From: Anaerolineaceae bacterium UBA4799
GTDB taxonomy: Bacteria > Chloroflexota > Anaerolineae > Anaerolineales > Anaerolineaceae
DNA length: 23,844 bases
Assembly: GCA_002402725.1 (NCBI GenBank)
Contig: DHGL01000015.1
Span: 26,349-50,192 of the forward strand
Direction: 5' to 3'
Below are positions 13,727 to 20,990 of this stretch, piece by piece. Numbering within the stretch: the stretch's first letter is position 1; every line of letters begins with the position of its first letter. The notes under the pieces were generated by a model that did no database searches, was not told the origin of the DNA, and saw nothing but the letters and a program-made list of their open reading frames with translations. The position numbers were made by a program, and so were the translations under genes.

Positions 13727-13819
13727 TGAATCTCATCCGCAGTTTAAAGGGAAGACCTTTCGACGCGGTTATATCAACAACGTTCCGTGAATGGAACAGA
13801 AAAGGTTTAGAAGTAATTT

Positions 13820-15487
13820 ATGAATAAGCAAGAAAAGAAAGAAAATCACCGCAAGGGGACTTTGAAGATCATTCCTCTTGGCGGTTTGGGGGAAGTCGGC
13901 GCCAATATGATGGTGTATGAATATGACGGGCAGATCCTGGTGGTGGATACCGGTCTGATGTTCCCGGAAAACGATATGCTGGGGATCGATTACATCATCC
14001 CGGATATCACTTACCTGATGCAACGACGCAAACAGGTGAAGGGGATCATCATCACCCACGGTCACGAAGACCACACTGGCGCCATCCGCCACGTACTGGA
14101 GGAATTGCAGGCGCCCATATTCGCCACGCCACTGACCCGCGGTCTGTTGGAAGTCAAGCTCGCCCGCAACGGTCTGGCTTCAAAGGCGCAGATTGAAACA
14201 GTCAATGCCGGTGAGAGCCGCAAGATTGGTCCGTTCACCGTGGATTTCTTCCACGTGTGCCATTCCATCCCTGACGGGGTAGGGCTGGGAATCGATTGCC
14301 CGGCAGGGCTGGTGGTGCACACCGGAGATTACAAGTTTGACCACACCCCGGTGGATAACTGGCCAACGGATTATGCCAAACTGGCGGAGTTCCAGCGCCG
14401 CGGCGTGCTGGCATTGCTGGCAGATTCCACCAACTCCGAGCGCCAGGGTTGGACCCCTTCCGAGCGCGTCATCGATGACGCGTTTGATAAGGTTTTCCGC
14501 GAAGCCGGGGGGCGTATCCTCATCGCCACATTTGCTTCACTTATTTCGCGAATGCAGCAGGTGGGTAACGCCGCATTGAAGCACAACCGTAAAATGGCCT
14601 TCGCGGGTATAAGCATGGTAGACAACGCCAAAATTGCGCGCGAGCTTGGCTACCTTAAATTACCGGATAACCTGATCGTCAGCCTTGATGAGGCCCTTCA
14701 CATGAAGGACAGCGACGTGGTGATCATGTGCACGGGTTCGCAGGGTGAACCAACCTCGATTCTTGGACGTCTTTCACATGGTTCACACCGCGTTTTCGAC
14801 GTGAAGAGCGGTGATACCATTGTCCTCTCCTCTCACCCCATCCCGGGCAACGAGGAGAACGTGTACGGTACGATCAATCGCCTGCTGGAACGCGGCGCCA
14901 ATGTCATCTATGAAGCCATCGCTCCGGTACACGTTTCCGGTCACGCCAGCCAGGAAGAGATGAAATTGTTGATGCACCTGACGCAACCTGAGTACTTCAT
15001 CCCCATCCATGGGGAGCTGCGCCAGCTCAAACAACATGCCCGTCTCGCGAAGGAAATCGGCATCCCGGAAGAGAACATTGCCGTCATACTCAACGGGCAG
15101 AGCGTGGAGTTGGGCAATGGCAGGATGCGCCTGGCGGAAAAAGTGCCAGCCTCGTATGTTTACGTTGACGGTTCCGGGGTTGGGGATGTGAGTGACGCGG
15201 TGATGCACGACCGTGAACTGCTTTCTGAAGAGGGCCTGATGATCGTGAATCTCACCATGGACAAGTACACCGATAGACCAAAGAAAGACCCGGAGTTCAT
15301 CACGCGTGGATTCATCGCGCAACAGGGCGGCAACGAATTGATGGCCGGTTTGAAGAACCGGGTGATGAGCGCTGCTGAAAGGGCGAACGGTCACCTGCAA
15401 CAGGACGTTGAACAGGCGGTCTCCAACTACCTGTACCATGAAACCAGGCGCAAGCCGATGGTGCTGGTCAATATTATCAAAAGTTAA
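13820..15487 (+). CDS. rnj: Ribonuclease J (MBL/beta-CASP RNase)
   Basis: A 555-residue ribonuclease J. The metallo-beta-lactamase motifs are present in order: early VVDTGLMFPE, the metal site ITHGHEDHTGA, then FHVCHSIPDGVG and VVHTGDYKFD. The beta-CASP part contains LLADSTNSERQGWTPSE, MCTGSQGEPTS and, later, APVHVSGHASQEEM and FIPIHGELRQL. The C-terminal domain ends in RRKPMVLVNIIKS. RNase J is an endo- and 5'-3' exoribonuclease in mRNA turnover and rRNA maturation. The ATG at 13820 has a weak Shine-Dalgarno (AGAAG) and overlaps a short upstream frame by 8 bases. A long leader containing an intrinsic terminator lies upstream, and a strong bidirectional terminator follows. Length is normal. 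Confidence 0.96.
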   Translation: MNKQEKKENHRKGTLKIIPLGGLGEVGANMMVYEYDGQILVVDTGLMFPENDMLGIDYIIPDITYLMQRRKQVKGIIITHGHEDHTGAIRHVLEELQAPIFATPLTRGLLEVKLARNGLASKAQIETVNAGESRKIGPFTVDFFHVCHSIPDGVGLGIDCPAGLVVHTGDYKFDHTPVDNWPTDYAKLAEFQRRGVLALLADSTNSERQGWTPSERVIDDAFDKVFREAGGRILIATFASLISRMQQVGNAALKHNRKMAFAGISMVDNAKIARELGYLKLPDNLIVSLDEALHMKDSDVVIMCTGSQGEPTSILGRLSHGSHRVFDVKSGDTIVLSSHPIPGNEENVYGTINRLLERGANVIYEAIAPVHVSGHASQEEMKLLMHLTQPEYFIPIHGELRQLKQHARLAKEIGIPEENIAVILNGQSVELGNGRMRLAEKVPASYVYVDGSGVGDVSDAVMHDRELLSEEGLMIVNLTMDKYTDRPKKDPEFITRGFIAQQGGNELMAGLKNRVMSAAERANGHLQQDVEQAVSNYLYHETRRKPMVLVNIIKS

Positions 15488-15500
15488 TCAAGCAAAAACA

Positions 15501-15525
15501 AACGCTCCCATCAGGAGCGTTTTTT
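15501..15525. terminator. Bidirectional intrinsic terminator between rnj and pcm
   Basis: AACGCTCC (15501-15508) and GGAGCGTT (15514-15521) form a perfect eight-base-pair stem with loop CATCA. T runs to 15525 on the + strand and a minus-strand T-rich run (from AAAAACA at 15494-15500) follows on the other side, so it can end both convergent transcripts. The pcm stop overlaps its T run. Confidence 0.88.
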
Positions 15526-16189
15526 ATTCGATGTCTTCATGCCAGCCATGAGTGCCGCGCAGCGGCACAAAGGCTACCGCTAACACTTCTTCAGGTTGCC
15601 AAACGCCATTCTCCTGCCGCCACAGTTCCAGCCACTGCATGCCCCGGCCGCCTACGGGTAACACCATCCTGCCCCCGGGTTTCAACTGCTCCAGCAGCGG
15701 CGGCGGCGCCTTGGGAGCGCTGGCGGTGACCATGATGGCATCATACGGTGCCTGGTCTGGCCAACCCAGTGACCCGTCTCCCTGGTGAACGTTGACATTG
15801 GCAAAGCCCAGGTCGCGCAGCGTGGCAGCAGCCGCGCGAGCGAGCGCGGGGATATACTCGACCGTGTGCACTTCGCGCGCCAGCATTGAAAGCACTGCCG
15901 CCTGGTAACCCGAACCGGTGCCAACCTCCAGCACCTTTTCAGTTCCATTGAGGTTCAAAAAAGCCGTCATCAGCGCCACGATGTAAGGTTGAGAGATAGT
16001 CTGGTCGCTGCCGATGGGCAGCGGGTAATCAGCGTAAGCGTGAACCCGCATTTCAGCGGGGACGAATAAATGGCGCGGCACCGCGCGCATGGCGCTGAGC
16101 ACGCCGGGGTTGGTTACACCGCGCTTTTCTATCTGATAAAGCACCATCTGTTCGCGCTCCTGTGCGAAGTCATTCTGCATTTTGAACAT
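15524..16189 (-). CDS. pcm: Protein-L-isoaspartate O-methyltransferase
   Basis: A 221-residue PCMT. Family motifs: HLFVPAEMRVHAYADYPLPIGSDQTISQPYIVALM with the substrate-recognising DQTISQP segment, then the SAM-binding VLEVGTGSGYQAAVLSML, then DAIMVTASAPKAPPPLLEQLKPGGRMVLPVG. The enzyme methylates L-isoaspartate in damaged proteins so they can return to normal aspartate. It is the last gene of a four-gene overlapping operon. ATG 16189 overlaps the mutY end by 20 bases, but AAAGG sits directly before it; M4 (16180) has nine bases of spacing and is the likelier start. Its stop lies in the T run of the terminator. Confidence 0.95.
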   Translation of the reverse strand: MFKMQNDFAQEREQMVLYQIEKRGVTNPGVLSAMRAVPRHLFVPAEMRVHAYADYPLPIGSDQTISQPYIVALMTAFLNLNGTEKVLEVGTGSGYQAAVLSMLAREVHTVEYIPALARAAAATLRDLGFANVNVHQGDGSLGWPDQAPYDAIMVTASAPKAPPPLLEQLKPGGRMVLPVGGRGMQWLELWRQENGVWQPEEVLAVAFVPLRGTHGWHEDIE

Positions 16190-17261
16190 CCTTTTGCATC
16201 AGGTCGCGTGAGATCATGCGGTCGATCTTCCCCATGGGAAAATCCTCAAGTTCCGTCAGGCTGACCCAGCGCAGCTCCGCGTGATGAAGCGGGTTGAGCG
16301 CATGTTCCGAAGAGGTGACCTCATAGGCGTGCAGCGTGACCCTGAAGTGGGTATAGGCGTGGCGGTAGGTTCCGACCCAATTCCCAATGTGGGCAGTGAT
16401 TCCCAGCTCTTCCACCAATTCACGGGTGAGTGCAGCGGCGTGGGTCTCACCATCCTCCACTTTGCCACCGGGGAATTCCCACAAACCTCCCAGCAGACCA
16501 TTGGCGGGGCGCTTGGCGATGAGCACTGTGCCGTGGTGGCGCAAAATACCAGCGGTAACGACCAGGTGGGGAATGGCGGCTTTTTCTTTCATGAGCGGCA
16601 ACTCAGCCTGAGTACCCTGTTGGAAAGCGGCGCAGATAACCGGAAGCGGGCACTGGTCACAGCGTGGTTTGCGCGGCAAACAGATGAGCGCGCCAAGCTC
16701 CATGAGCGCCTGGTTGTAGTCACCCGCGTTACCCGCAGGCAGCAACTCACGAGCGGTCCGCTGCAATTCACTCTCAGCCGCGGGAGTGTTGACCGGTTGG
16801 GTGTAGGGCACAAGTCGAGCCAGCACGCGTTTGACGTTGCCATCCACCACCGCGTGGTTCAGACCGAAAGCCATGGAGGCAATGGCGGCGGCTGTGTAAG
16901 GGCCGATACCTGGCAGTTTGAGTAGCTCCTCATAATCCGCGGGAAGTTGGCGGTCATGATGCAGCATCAATTGCCTGGCGGCGCGCTGCATGGCACGGAC
17001 GCGCGCGTAATATCCCAAACCTTCCCAGGCTTTCAATACTTCATCCTCGCTGGCAGCCGCCAGCGCCGGGATATCCGGGAAGGCGTGCATCCACCGCAGG
17101 AAGTACGGGATTACGGTGTCCACCCGGGTTTGCTGTAGCATGATTTCGGAAACCCAGATGGCGTAAGGATCGGAATGCCCGCGCCAGGGGAGGACGCGGG
17201 CATTTTGTTGGTACCAGTTCAACAGAAGACGGGAAAGCTCTTCTTTCATGGGATGGATCAT
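16170..17261 (-). CDS. mutY: Adenine DNA glycosylase MutY with intact Nudix box
   Basis: A 363-residue MutY. The glycosylase domain has catalytic Glu39 in WVSEIMLQQT, the helix-hairpin-helix LPGIGPYTAAAIAS, and Asp140 in VVDGNVKRV. Four cysteines, C194-x6-C201-x2-C204-x5-C210, bind the [4Fe-4S] cluster. MutY removes adenine opposite 8-oxoguanine. The C-terminal domain (about 240-350), usually a degenerate Nudix fold that recognises 8-oxoG, here has a complete Nudix box: G266, E272, R280-E281 and E284-E285-x-G287-I288. It begins with VLIAKRPANGLLGGLWEFPGGK, like MutT. This suggests possible 8-oxo-dGTP hydrolysis by the same polypeptide. It overlaps the small upstream protein by four bases (ATGA) and pcm downstream by up to 20. 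Confidence 0.95.
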   Translation of the reverse strand: MIHPMKEELSRLLLNWYQQNARVLPWRGHSDPYAIWVSEIMLQQTRVDTVIPYFLRWMHAFPDIPALAAASEDEVLKAWEGLGYYARVRAMQRAARQLMLHHDRQLPADYEELLKLPGIGPYTAAAIASMAFGLNHAVVDGNVKRVLARLVPYTQPVNTPAAESELQRTARELLPAGNAGDYNQALMELGALICLPRKPRCDQCPLPVICAAFQQGTQAELPLMKEKAAIPHLVVTAGILRHHGTVLIAKRPANGLLGGLWEFPGGKVEDGETHAAALTRELVEELGITAHIGNWVGTYRHAYTHFRVTLHAYEVTSSEHALNPLHHAELRWVSLTELEDFPMGKIDRMISRDLMQKDVQNAE

Positions 17262-17578
17262 ATCTGAAAACTATTGCGCGCGTACACCATCTTTACTGTG
17301 TAATTCTGAATGAAATCCTGCAAGCGATTGTTCAACGAAAGCCAGGCTTCAGAGAGCAGTAGCTGGCGGGTTTTACGCGCGCTGCCAATCACTACGCTCA
17401 CGGTGATCTGCGGTTTGGCTCCATACACGGTTGCCCAGGCGTCAGAGAGCTCGCAGCCCAGGCGCTGCACGCCGGGGATGTAATCATGGATGATGAACTC
17501 GAAATATTCCTGTTCGTGCTCAGGTATGATATCCCATGACATGATCAGTTTAACCGGGTTTTGTTCTTCCATGGTCAT
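17258..17578 (-). CDS. Small alpha-beta protein, possibly dimeric-barrel type
   Basis: A 106-residue protein of unknown function. The pattern VKLIMSWDIIPEHEQEYFEFIIHDYIPGVQRLG, a beta strand followed by a long amphipathic helix, then ITVSVVIGSARKTRQLLLSEAWLSLNNRL, a strand followed by a second helix, and a final VKMVYA strand suggest a ferredoxin-like dimeric alpha-beta barrel. No catalytic residues stand out. It overlaps the MBL gene and mutY by four bases each (ATGA at both ends), so it is cotranslated with both, and its position makes a role near the damage-repair genes likely. It is possible that it is a regulator or stress protein; nothing in the sequence decides. Confidence 0.75.
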   Translation of the reverse strand: MTMEEQNPVKLIMSWDIIPEHEQEYFEFIIHDYIPGVQRLGCELSDAWATVYGAKPQITVSVVIGSARKTRQLLLSEAWLSLNNRLQDFIQNYTVKMVYARNSFQI

Positions 17579-18240
17579 TGGTTGTTCTTCTGGTATTCCA
17601 GTACCACCACACGGGTCTCATCGGGCAGGGAACTGATGCCGGTCACTTTTAATGAAGGAACAGGTTCAAAATTTGCGAGACCCATTTCCTTGAGGAACCT
17701 GGAAAGCGGTTCGAGTTTTAGCGGAGTGGCGGCAGTATGTGGGGTGGCGTAATGCATGGGGATGACGATATTGGGCTCCAGGAGGCTGATTACCTCGGTG
17801 GCCTTGATGGCGGTCAGGCTGCCGCCGGCTCCCACAGGCACCAGTGCCACATGCACCGGGCCGATGGCTTCAACCTCGGTCTGGCTGGGAACACGGTTGA
17901 GGTCACCCAGGTGCAGCACATTGATGCCATTGTAATCAAAGAGGTACATTGTATTGCGCGGCTCGTCTTCAGTCTTGCGGGTGTGCCCGTTGGTCTGAAT
18001 GCCGGTGATGAAGACGCCGCCGATCTCGAACTCTCCGGGACCGTCGATGAGGTGAGAAAAACCCTTAACCGCGCTGGTGAGGTTGTGGCCAGGCGTGTTA
18101 TGGCTGACGGTGACGACATCCCCTTTGAGTTTTAATGGCTCATAACCGACCTGCTTGCTATCATAAGGGTCGGTGACCACTGTTGCCATGCTGCGTTCTG
18201 TTAAGCGAAAACATGAATGTCCGTACCAGGTTATTTCCAT
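17575..18240 (-). CDS. UlaG-like MBL-fold protein with altered metal motif
   Basis: A 221-residue metallo-beta-lactamase-fold protein of the UlaG/YtkL type: MEITWYGHSCFRLTERS at the start, VVTDPYD, then VTVSHNTPGHN, later VLHLGDLN and IPMHYATPH. The usual HxHxDH metal site reads HNTPGH, so the second His is Thr and the Asp is Gly, while the terminal His positions and the later HLGD and H(Y) motifs remain. It may bind a single metal or none; the activity is uncertain. The ATG at 18240 has GGAGG at 18249-18245 and TATAAT 17 bases upstream of the ATG, so it is the first gene of the MBL, small protein, mutY, pcm operon. Confidence 0.85.
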   Translation of the reverse strand: MEITWYGHSCFRLTERSMATVVTDPYDSKQVGYEPLKLKGDVVTVSHNTPGHNLTSAVKGFSHLIDGPGEFEIGGVFITGIQTNGHTRKTEDEPRNTMYLFDYNGINVLHLGDLNRVPSQTEVEAIGPVHVALVPVGAGGSLTAIKATEVISLLEPNIVIPMHYATPHTAATPLKLEPLSRFLKEMGLANFEPVPSLKVTGISSLPDETRVVVLEYQKNNQ

Positions 18241-18257
18241 GCGACCTCCACAGACCG

Positions 18258-18263
18258 ATTATA
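18258..18263 (-). promoter_or_regulatory. -10 box for the MBL-mutY-pcm operon
   Basis: On the minus strand TATAAT occupies 18263-18258, with the Shine-Dalgarno GGAGG at 18249-18245 and the ATG at 18240. No good -35 is seen 17 bases upstream (CATGCC). Confidence 0.5.
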
Positions 18264-18345
18264 CCGCAAAGGTTAACGCGGGCATGGCGAACAGGTACTG
18301 ACATCGATAAATTATGGCTTCAGCCAGCCTGGCGCGGGCAGTCCA

Positions 18346-20058
18346 TCAGCCTATCAACCGCTTCTTTTCCATCTGGAATATTCGCCTGAGGATGGCAACG
18401 GAAGCGGCGTAGGTGGAGTCCATGCCACGGTAAGAAAGTGCGCCCGCGCCCAGGTTCCTGCCCTTGCTCAAAGGGGTGTCCGAGGCGTAGTGCAGAATGC
18501 CGATATCAAAATTGGCACCCTGCAGGTTCACAATCTCGTTCACCGGGTGGCGCTTGGGGCGGGTCATCTCGTACACAGCCGAAAGGTACGGCCCAGCCTC
18601 CATTTCAATATCGGTATAACCTTCCCGGTACATCACGTCCATCAGGCTGGCGTTTTGTAAAAATGTACCCGGTACAGTGAGCGCTTTCTGGTTATCGAGC
18701 ACGGTACCAAAGACCAACCAGGGGATCACATCCGGGGCGGTAAAAATGTTCTGGAAAATGTAGGTGTTCTGTGAATGCTCATCCTGCACCACGTTGGGGA
18801 TCATGATATCTCCGCGCACGCCGTTAAGCGTGGCGGCCTTGCCCATAATGTACACGCCGTGTATCTCTGAGATGTGCTCGGCAATCTTGGTAAGCACATT
18901 GTAAGCGCCAAGCCCTAACGGGTAATCAATGTTCACGATGAGCGCGTTGCTCTTACTGAGGAATGCCGCATTTCGATCGTCCGGCAGCAGGCGCGGGTCA
19001 AAACGTTCAGGGTCGAGCTTACAAAGGTCCACCACCTGGGCTTCGATATCAAAGGAGTGGGTGGCGGGTACACGGGTGATGCCATGGCTTTGTTCTTCGC
19101 GCGCCATTTGAATGTTTTCTACTGCGCCGTGAGCGGTTTGCTGATACTTCTTCAGTGCGTAATACAGAAAGTTCTCAGTGGAGGCACAATTACCGCATTC
19201 CTGGATTTCCTGCCATTCAGCCAGCAGTTCCTGGTTGTCCTGCTGCTGCAAGAAGGCCAGGATCTGCTCTTTGCGCGTGAGCGCGTAACCACTGAGCAGG
19301 TTGGGTATGCTGTGCGTGTTACTGGAAATAAAGTACACCGGGCGTTCACCGAGTAGGGGGGTATTGCGCTCGATGTTATGCCACCACATGCGCGTGGCGC
19401 GCCAGTATTCGCTCAACGAACCGCTGAGCAAGCGGATGCCAAAAGAACAACGCCTTTTGGCAATCTTTTTCAAGATGGCGGAAAAATCGCCTCCCCACAC
19501 AGAGGCAAGCCGCTGCAGGTCTTCCGGGAGGATGCCCAGTACACGGCTGAGTTCCATGAATGCGGGGCTGCTCTCCACGCCAACCTCCTCCCAGGAGGGC
19601 GGATTCCAGACTTGCAGCAACTGGTGCATCTTGTTCCACTCGATCTGGAAGGCGGTGAGGGTGGGGACGATATCTTCGATATCTGAACGGCTGGCGATGA
19701 ATACCGCCAGCGTGTTGTTTCCATCAAAATAACTGCGGCGGCGCCGCGCCCGGGCAGAAACTGGCTGCCAGTTTTCCACTTCAGGGTAACCGTGGCGGGC
19801 AAACAACTGTGCGCTCTGACCCAGTACAATCGAACGCGTTTCCATGATGCAGGTGGGAAGGCGCAGGCTGGTATAGATAAAGGCAGAAGTGTCGGGGGTA
19901 ACCTTGCGCGCATCGGGGTGCAGCGAGGAATTCATGCCGGCGTGCACTTCCTCCAGCGTGCGGATCTGCACCTCGGTTGTCGAACGCAGTAGAGAGTAAA
20001 TCGTTCTCAGGTACAGGTCGATCTCATCAGTGGCACTCTTTGGGACGGTTCTTTCCAT
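18346..20058 (-). CDS. DUF6909-like protein with nucleoside-phosphorylase-like C-terminal half
   Basis: A conserved protein of about 570 residues; I recall similar proteins grouped as DUF6909, without confirmation. The N-terminal half (DEIDLYLRTIYSLLRST, EEVHAGMNSSLH, ARRRRSYFDGNNTLAVFI) has no known motif. The C-terminal half contains IHGVYIMGKAATLNGVRGD followed by IPNVVQDEHSQNTYIFQN, a later EMEAG, and about 40 residues further an SDTP: an arrangement like the NP-I nucleoside phosphorylase fold. The longer frame reaches 20118, but the ATG at 20058 (M21) has AGGAG at 20072-20068, nine bases upstream, and TACAAT (20084-20079) inside the extra part, so I use 20058. Gene is single; function uncertain. 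Confidence 0.75.
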   Translation of the reverse strand: MERTVPKSATDEIDLYLRTIYSLLRSTTEVQIRTLEEVHAGMNSSLHPDARKVTPDTSAFIYTSLRLPTCIMETRSIVLGQSAQLFARHGYPEVENWQPVSARARRRRSYFDGNNTLAVFIASRSDIEDIVPTLTAFQIEWNKMHQLLQVWNPPSWEEVGVESSPAFMELSRVLGILPEDLQRLASVWGGDFSAILKKIAKRRCSFGIRLLSGSLSEYWRATRMWWHNIERNTPLLGERPVYFISSNTHSIPNLLSGYALTRKEQILAFLQQQDNQELLAEWQEIQECGNCASTENFLYYALKKYQQTAHGAVENIQMAREEQSHGITRVPATHSFDIEAQVVDLCKLDPERFDPRLLPDDRNAAFLSKSNALIVNIDYPLGLGAYNVLTKIAEHISEIHGVYIMGKAATLNGVRGDIMIPNVVQDEHSQNTYIFQNIFTAPDVIPWLVFGTVLDNQKALTVPGTFLQNASLMDVMYREGYTDIEMEAGPYLSAVYEMTRPKRHPVNEIVNLQGANFDIGILHYASDTPLSKGRNLGAGALSYRGMDSTYAASVAILRRIFQMEKKRLIG

Positions 20059-20168
20059 TTTCGCGTTCTCCTGGCTGTATTGTAGCACAGGGAATGCAGG
20101 GAATTCGTAATCAGGCAAGCGGTGAAAAGGGGCTCGCTACGATTACGTGGACCAATAACGATGAGAAG

Positions 20169-20951
20169 TTAATCTAATTGCTGCAGCACGGATGGAAGTT
20201 GGGAAAGTTGGTGGACAACCGCATCCGGGGTGATGCATTCACGCATGCGCAGGTTCTCGGGGTGGTCGGCGCGCGTGGTAATCCACACCGCGCGCAGCCC
20301 GGCGTTCTGAGCGCCGAGAATATCAGCGGTCAATGTGTCTCCTACCATCACCGCGCGGTCAGCAGACACTTCCAGATGGTTGAGCGCTCTGGCAAAAATG
20401 CGGCTGTCAGGTTTACGGATTTTCTCCACGGCTGAGATGAGGATGACTTCAAAAAAGCCGCGCAGATTGCAGCGGTCAATGAGCCGATTGGCATTATCCG
20501 CGTTGGCAGCGTTACTGATAAGCCCCAGACGGTAACCGTCCTGCTGCAGTTGACCCAGCGCAACCATGGCGTCTGGCGCGAGTAGCCAGTGAGACTCAGT
20601 AGCCTGGTACATTTTGGCCAGCGCACCGCGCGTGACCGGTTCAGGGGGTTCAGGGTGACCAAGCGCATCCAGCACCCTGGCAAGGTAGGTTTCCACCGGT
20701 CTTTCGATGAGGTCTTCGTCACGCGACTGGTAGTAATCTGAAAGGACCGCGTTGAAGCGTTCGACAAAGACATCGGTTTCAATCGGGTAACCCGCGCGGA
20801 TAAGCGCGCGCGCCAGTGCGTAATAGGAATCATTCAGTACAGTCTGGTAATCGCCCTGGAAGTTGATCAATGTGAACCCAAGGTCAAAGAAGACCGCCTG
20901 TATTGCATTGGAGGTAGGGGATAGCTGTGGACTCCCCTTTTTATCATTCAT
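20169..20951 (-). CDS. HAD-superfamily hydrolase
   Basis: A 260-residue haloacid dehalogenase-type hydrolase. Motif I is AVFFDLGFTL with the nucleophile Asp; the usual second Asp, two residues on, is Gly. Motif II is LGLISNAA (Ser), motif III has the Lys in EKIRKPDSRIF, and motif IV is VMVGDTLTADILGA, where the Asp binds magnesium. A helical cap lies between motifs I and II (YALARALIRAGYPIE, DALGHPEPPEPV), a C1-type cap. Such enzymes usually dephosphorylate small metabolites; the substrate cannot be told from the sequence. It lies 39 bases downstream of the D-2-hydroxyacid dehydrogenase gene and is the last gene of that run. Start has only a weak Shine-Dalgarno. Confidence 0.88.
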   Translation of the reverse strand: MNDKKGSPQLSPTSNAIQAVFFDLGFTLINFQGDYQTVLNDSYYALARALIRAGYPIETDVFVERFNAVLSDYYQSRDEDLIERPVETYLARVLDALGHPEPPEPVTRGALAKMYQATESHWLLAPDAMVALGQLQQDGYRLGLISNAANADNANRLIDRCNLRGFFEVILISAVEKIRKPDSRIFARALNHLEVSADRAVMVGDTLTADILGAQNAGLRAVWITTRADHPENLRMRECITPDAVVHQLSQLPSVLQQLD

Positions 20952-20990
20952 CAGTTGTACACCATCTACCTGATATAACCCACCTGGCGA

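Noticed and set aside
13726..13827. A 33-codon upstream frame (ATG 13726) overlapping the rnj start by 8 bases
   Set aside because: It begins inside the terminator's T run without a Shine-Dalgarno and resembles no known leader peptide. Overlap with rnj is suggestive of coupling but too weak to annotate.
20059..20118. The longer start of the DUF6909-like gene at 20118
   Set aside because: The extra 20 residues contain a likely -10 box, and a good Shine-Dalgarno precedes the ATG at 20058.
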